Shown here: piece after piece, positions 59,492 to 64,000 of the stretch
How the letters are laid out: each line of letters opens with the position of its first letter
Numbering within the stretch: the stretch's first letter is position 1
Source: Salvia splendens
Lineage: Eukaryota > Streptophyta > Magnoliopsida > Lamiales > Lamiaceae
Assembly (NCBI RefSeq): GCF_004379255.2
Contig: NC_056036.1
Coordinates: forward strand, 36,904,076-36,968,075
Direction of reading: 5' to 3'
Length of the DNA stretch: 64,000 nt
The notes under the pieces: generated by a model
Seen by the model: the letters and a program-made list of their open reading frames with translations, nothing else
Databases searched by the model: none
What the model was told of the DNA's origin: nothing
Position numbers and translations under genes: made by a program

Positions 59492-61412
59492 GAGCATAAA
59501 TAACCCCGTCCCAAGTTCCGGCCCCAAGTCCCCTCCACGTCATCATTCCTCTACAGTTGCGGCCCCGCCTGAGAAGCCTCTAACCCTGCAGGCCACAACT
59601 CGGGCCGCAACTAATAAATGACACTATTCACAACTCCAACCTATTTTAAACATAAAATAAAAAACGCCGGAAATTTATAACACGGAAAATTTAATTTCGC
59701 CGAATACTGCAAAATTACAACATATAAATTTTAAAACTGAAAATAAAATACATAAAAATATAACGTCAATGCTGGAAAACGTTGGTGCGAGTCCAAATTT
59801 CTTCGATTAGATCGGCTTGGAGGCGAGTGTGTTGTTCCTCTTGGCGCATCGCAGCTGAACGGGCCATGACATTGCGGATGTCGGGAGGAAGGCCCTGCAC
59901 GGGCGGCTCGGTGACAACGTAGTCACTCCCGGTGCTGGCGAGCGGATCGTCGCTCCACGATATGACGTTATCTTGCTCGTCCTTAACGATCATGTTATGC
60001 ATTATGATACATGCATACATGATGTCGGCGATGTGTGACCGCTGCCAACCACGGGCCGCTCCCTTCACGATAGCCCACCGCGCTTGGAGGACTCCGAATG
60101 CACGCTCGACATCTTTCTGAGCCGCCTCTTGCCTTCGGGCAAACATTGCCCTCCAATCGGTTGTCAGAGCTGTGATAGTCTTCACGAACACGGGCCATCG
60201 AGGGTAGATCCCGTCTGCCAGATAGTACCCCATACTATACCGACGTTGGTTGGCCGTGAACTCTATGTTCGGTGTCCGCCCGGCACACAAGTCGTTGAAC
60301 AATGGAGACTCGTTCAACACATTGAGGTCGTTGTTGGACCCCGCGACACCAAAGTAGGCATGCCAGATCCACAATCGTTAGTCGGTAACGGCCTCCAAGA
60401 CAATAGTCGGATGTGTGCCCTTGTGCCCGCTAGTGTATTGTCCTCTCCAAGCCGTTGAACAATTCTTCTACTGCCAGTGCATACAGTCGATGCTTCCAAG
60501 CATCCCCGGGAAGCCGTGGACCCGCTCGTGCATGTCGACCAACTTCCTAACGTCGTCGGTCGTTGGCTTTCTCAAGTACGTATCCTTGAATTCTTCGATG
60601 ACTGCCCGACAGAATCTCGCGAGACACTCCCGTCCAGTAGGCTCGCTTACATGGAGATACTCATCGAACATATCTGATATAGTTCCGTAAGCGAGTTGAC
60701 GAATGGCAGACGTGCATTTCTGCAACGTCGATATACTTTGCCGACCCACAGCATCGGTAGTTTGGCCGAAATACATGTCACGAGATACAACTGCGTTGAC
60801 AATGCGTAGGAACAAAGGCCTCCACATCCGGAACCGGCGACGGAACATCTGATCACTCCATCGCGGATCTCTTGAGAAATAATCCGTGAAAAGCCGCAAC
60901 GCAGCTGCTTCACGGTCCTGGTGAATATACATCCGGGAACGTGGTACCCGAGTTTGTTCTTCGTTCCAAGCTTGAAGCGTTCAACTTCGTTGTTCATTTC
61001 TTCTTAGATTGCCGGCAGCGCCTCGCCTAACACCCGGGTCAATTGATCTTCGAATATTCTTTGACGAGGAGGCATTTTTTGGAATTATAAGAAGAGATTT
61101 GAAGTTGAATGTGAAGTTGAATGTGTATGAAAATGGAGTAGTATTTATAAAAAAAAAATCGAATTAAAAAAAAATAAAAATAAAAATCGGTTGCGGCCTG
61201 GCCCGAGAAGCGTGTAACGCTGGGCCGGGACTCCGGACTCGCGGATGCGGCCCGGCTCCCGAATAACGCCATCCCAGGCCGGGCCGCGGGACGGGCACCT
61301 GGCCGCGACCGCGGCACGGGGACCGGCCCAGGCCGCGCCGCCTCCTCCTCCAACGCGCGGGACGGGCCGGGACTCGCGAGATGCGGCCCGACCCCAAGCG
61401 TTATTCATGCTC
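59492..61412 (-). mobile_element. PIF/Harbinger transposon copy
   Basis: 1921 bp, ends GAGCATAAATAACCCC and its partner CGTTATTCATGCTC, target duplication TAA (59489-59491, 61413-61415). GC-rich subterminal sequence lies at 61200-61400. Single minus-strand transposase; no ORF1. Confidence 0.9.
59766..61075 (-). pseudogene. Harbinger transposase with two in-frame stops and an N-terminal frameshift
   Basis: ATG at 61075 starts MPPRQRIFEDQLTRVLGEALPAI, which then hits TAA and changes frame before SRMYIHQDREAAALRLFTDYF. From 60932 on it reads in one frame to 59766: FRRRFRMWRPLF, VHGFPGMLGSIDCMHWQ, then TAG (60468-60470) where Trp is expected, GHKGTHPTIVLEAVTD, then TAA for Tyr, RLWIWHAYFGVAGSNNDLNVL, MGYYLADGIYPRWPVFVK, DVERAFGVLQARW and IMYACIIMHNMIVKDEQ. 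The DDE triad positions are kept. It is inactive but recent, and close to the copy at 47293-48444 in motif order though clearly a different subfamily. Confidence 0.9.
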
Positions 61413-61415
61413 TAA

Positions 61416-62214
61416 GGCATCCACATCCCCGTTTCTTATCCGTCTCTTAACCGTCTCATCCGTCTCTTAACCGTCTCATCCGTCTCTTAATCCTCTCATA
61501 TCTTAACTATTCGTGGACCCCACTGTACTTTTCACCCCATCTCTTAACTAAGAGACAACACATGCATCCCTCCATCTCTTAACCGTCTATTAACCATATT
61601 ATCCCTTAACTATTCATTCAATTTCATTTTTATTTCCAACAAATTCAATTAATAAAAACACACTTCATTAAATAAAATAAAATTACAACTTAAAATACTA
61701 AAAAAATAAAAAAAACACATAATTAAAAAAACACAATTAAAATCTAAAAAAATAGTATATAAAAAAGACATAATTTAAAATACTAGAAATTAAAAATTAC
61801 ACACTTAAAAACTACTCCGCTGGCGAATCATCCCTCGAAGGTGGTGGCGGTGCACTCAATCCACCTGTAGGCGGAATACCAATTTGTCTTGCCATATACT
61901 CAATTATGGCAAGAAGGGCTTGATATTGGGAAGACGTCATGCGGGAAGTGTCAGCCATCGTGACGGTCATGTACATGGACAATAGGGTGTTCGAGCCCGA
62001 GACCGAGCCCGCCTGGCTTGATTCGCCTCGGCCCCTCCTCCCTCTAGCCGTCTTGGTCCCTTGCGGCCGAAGGCACCTACTGGAGGAGCTCCCTGCATCG
62101 GTGGTCGTGCCCTCAACCTCTCTTGGCGTTGCCTAACCCGCCCTCACTAAACGAGTATTGACCACCCGCCGTGTGCTTCGTGCGTTTCGAGCTCGAGCCC
62201 GTGCTGGACTGGAT
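61416..62214 (-). mobile_element. Harbinger fragment with ORF1 tail, inserted at the neighbour's TAA
   Basis: Left end GGCATCCACATCCCC with repeated TCTCTTAACCGTCTC, related to 46833 and 63830. It begins immediately after the TAA that closes the preceding Harbinger copy. On the minus strand a frame ending at 61812 reads GESSQAGSVSGSNTLL, MTVTMADTSRMTSSQYQALL and IEYMARQIGIPPTGG, which looks like the C-terminal part of a Harbinger ORF1 (Myb/trihelix-type) protein. It is cut at 62214, where the QCR6-derived duplicate starts. Confidence 0.7.
61812..62150 (-). pseudogene. Harbinger ORF1 C-terminal fragment
   Basis: See the surrounding element. The frame ends PPPSRDDSPAE followed by TAG at 61812-61814. 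Upstream, beyond about 62060, the frame degenerates and no Myb domain is present. Assignment rests on resemblance to ORF1 tails that accompany Harbinger transposases. Confidence 0.55.
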
Positions 62215-63829
62215 ACAAAAGATCAGCGCTTTCTTAGATACTATTCCGATGATTGACTAGCAAAACCAGGCTATTATACAGCACAGAGCATAACTTTTTG
62301 GCAAAGCTCTATTTGTAGCATACCCACAAAATAGATAGAGAGAGTTAGTTAGTGCTATATATTGTTAGATGCCTCAAGATTATCTCTCCAAAGAGTTACA
62401 GATAAAAGATTATAAAAGTATCATTTCGATGTTGAAATATCTTCGGCTCACATTGACTATTTAACAAACACTCGTAAAAGAAACACCATGCGAAGGGGTA
62501 CATATTGGGCAAATTTTACTTTACATAGACAGAATTCAAATCCTTTAAAAGTGAGAAATTTTTAGGGGAAGACAGAATTTTAAACCACTGATTTAACCTC
62601 TAAAGTATGAAGCCAAGTTCCACCTTTTCTAATTAGAGCTGAGAATACATCAAAACATTAAAATGTATAGTACAAAAAATATACAATATCTGAAATCAGA
62701 GAAACTAACTAAAAACTGAGGTTGAATGAATGGTACACACACAAATAGATGTAAGGTTGTGATCAAATGCTAAGTAGTAGTAATTCCCAATCCAGAACTA
62801 CGAACTTCAATATAGTGTATTAATATTATCAACACAAAGACAAACTTTATCGATACATGTAAATTTAAATATCAACACAAAGGCATAAGTATATCAACAG
62901 TCTTATGTTGATATACTTATATCTTTGTGTTGATAATTTTAACATACAAAATTGAGATTTTGGATTGGAAATTAGTTAGCATTTTAATGCGACCCGATGT
63001 ATATATATAAATACATAGAAATCAAATACCAATGATACATTACAAAGAAATGAGAATGTGCTTCAGATTCAGATTCAGAAGATATAAGATGTGTTTTGAC
63101 TTTCAGTGAAATCATAACAATACTTCTGCCCCTCTTGAAAGACTACATTTATATCTTTTCAAGGATAATCTTCTATGAAACTTGCCTTCCAGGTGTGCCA
63201 GAACCACATTTACAGCAGAGTAACAACATGACTTTCAGTTATCACTAAACGCTCATATTGGTCTGCAATTTTTTAAAAACAAGCGTAGAGTATATTGCCA
63301 AGCAATGTCGATTAAAGAAGTCATTTTGCACACTCATTCCTAATAATAAAATAAGAAAGGCCAGTAAATCACATATACCAGTCGGATTTTCTGAAAATAA
63401 ATCAACAAAAAGAAAAAGAGTACTCACATAGTTTATAATTCCAACAATTAGCGGAAACAATCTGCAAAAAGAAAGCGAAAACCACGAAACAGAAGAAGAA
63501 AACCCCTAGATTCGACGATCAATGAGAATTGCGGATCTGGAAGCGCGATGGACAGAAGAGGAGGAGAGGTTTGTTAATTTTGATGTAGTAAAAGTAATTA
63601 TTTTTTATGGAACTGCATAAATAATTCGTATATGGATAGCTAAATTATTGAATTTCAACTAATGTTGTCTCTAAATTTGGGTTAAATCACGTATGAGTTC
63701 TTTTCCACTTTTTGGATAATTTTTTATGTTAAAAACTCCTGATTTTTAACAGCATTTTTGTTTTTTTCTATTTTTAAGAGAATTTTAGTTTTTCCCATGT
63801 TGGAAAAACTATTATGTTTACTTTCTTAG
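62215..63829 (-). pseudogene. Truncated duplicate of the QCR6 5' region
   Basis: Near-identical to 14445-15450 joined to 16710-17331. The join lies at a GAAC shared by both breakpoints (15447-15450 and 16706-16709), so 1259 bp were lost, including the coding exon 16059-15975. The copy keeps the leader exon with the split start codon (AT|GTGAGT, at about 63432), intron pieces, the intronic MITE and the proximal promoter; the two 3' coding exons lie outside the copied segment. Its (CAGATT) array is shorter than in the source. It cannot encode QCR6 but could still be transcribed. Confidence 0.92.
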
Positions 63830-64000
63830 GCCATCGCAACCCTATCTCTTATCAGTCTCTTAACTATCTCATCTCTTCATTATTCATGGATCATACTGTA
63901 CTTTTCACCCCATCTCTTAACTAAGAGACAACATCTGCATCCCTCCATCTTTTAACCGTCTCTTAACCATCTCATCCCTTAACCATTCATTCAATTTCAT
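63830..64000. mobile_element. Left end of another Harbinger copy, continuing past the window
   Basis: Starts GGCCATCGCAACCC directly after TTA (63827-63829) in the duplicated QCR6 promoter; in the source (17329-17331) the same TTA is followed by unrelated host sequence. The following tctcttaac and caccccatctcttaactaagagacaac phrases match 46833 and 61416. Confidence 0.85.

Overview
This is a stretch of plant nuclear genome. Spliced genes with GT/AG introns, plant-type families (tubby-like F-box protein, P-class PPR protein, nodulin-like vacuolar iron transporter homolog, LEA_2/NHL protein) and heavy loads of LTR retrotransposons, PIF/Harbinger, hAT, Stowaway-like and Helitron-like DNA indicate a eudicot. 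I cannot name the species from the sequence. AT-rich intergenic DNA with young transposons makes up well over half of the window.

Layout. 1-2669 (-): Trm11-type tRNA methyltransferase, cut by the window edge. 4094-4702 (-): intronless vacuolar iron transporter homolog. 7341-9624: young gag-only LTR element. 9753-12679: decayed Harbinger element with a Stowaway-like MITE and a hAT-like element nested in it. 14219-16933 (-): QCR6, the hinge subunit of respiratory complex III, with its start codon split by an intron. 18605-20820 (+): tubby-like F-box gene. 21200-22049: Helitron candidate. 23445-24155 (+): catalytic Sen2-type tRNA-splicing endonuclease. 25058-34328 (+): a PPR gene split by a complete Ty3/Gypsy element (25399-33014) whose two LTRs look identical. 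38884-39219 (+) and 44333-46537 (-): two members of a small uncharacterised plant family; the second is split by a deleted Copia element (44591-46487). 46833-51654: Harbinger and Copia-like remnants. 54114-56716 (+): ribosomal protein L3 with an apparent 8-nt frameshifting deletion. 57201-59166 (-): LEA_2/NHL membrane protein. 59492-64000: three Harbinger copies around a truncated duplicate of the QCR6 5' region.

The host genes do not form a pathway, although two act on tRNA (Trm11, Sen2) and one is ribosomal. The most interesting signals come from the mobile elements. (1) The Copia element carries, right after its 5' LTR, a 51-nt antisense copy of the 3' part of tRNA-Asp(GUC), CCA included. 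That is far longer than an ordinary primer-binding site and is fused directly to reverse transcriptase/RNase H coding sequence. It looks like a copy of the primer tRNA frozen into the element by an aberrant strand transfer. (2) In the Gypsy element, gag-protease and RT-integrase lie in one frame, separated by a single TAG in the context TAG CAA TCA, the CAR-YYA leaky-stop consensus. (3) Two host genes were disrupted by very recent insertions that left exact 5-bp target duplications, so the pre-insertion reading frames can be followed. All splice sites, homologies and identities were read by eye; none was computed.
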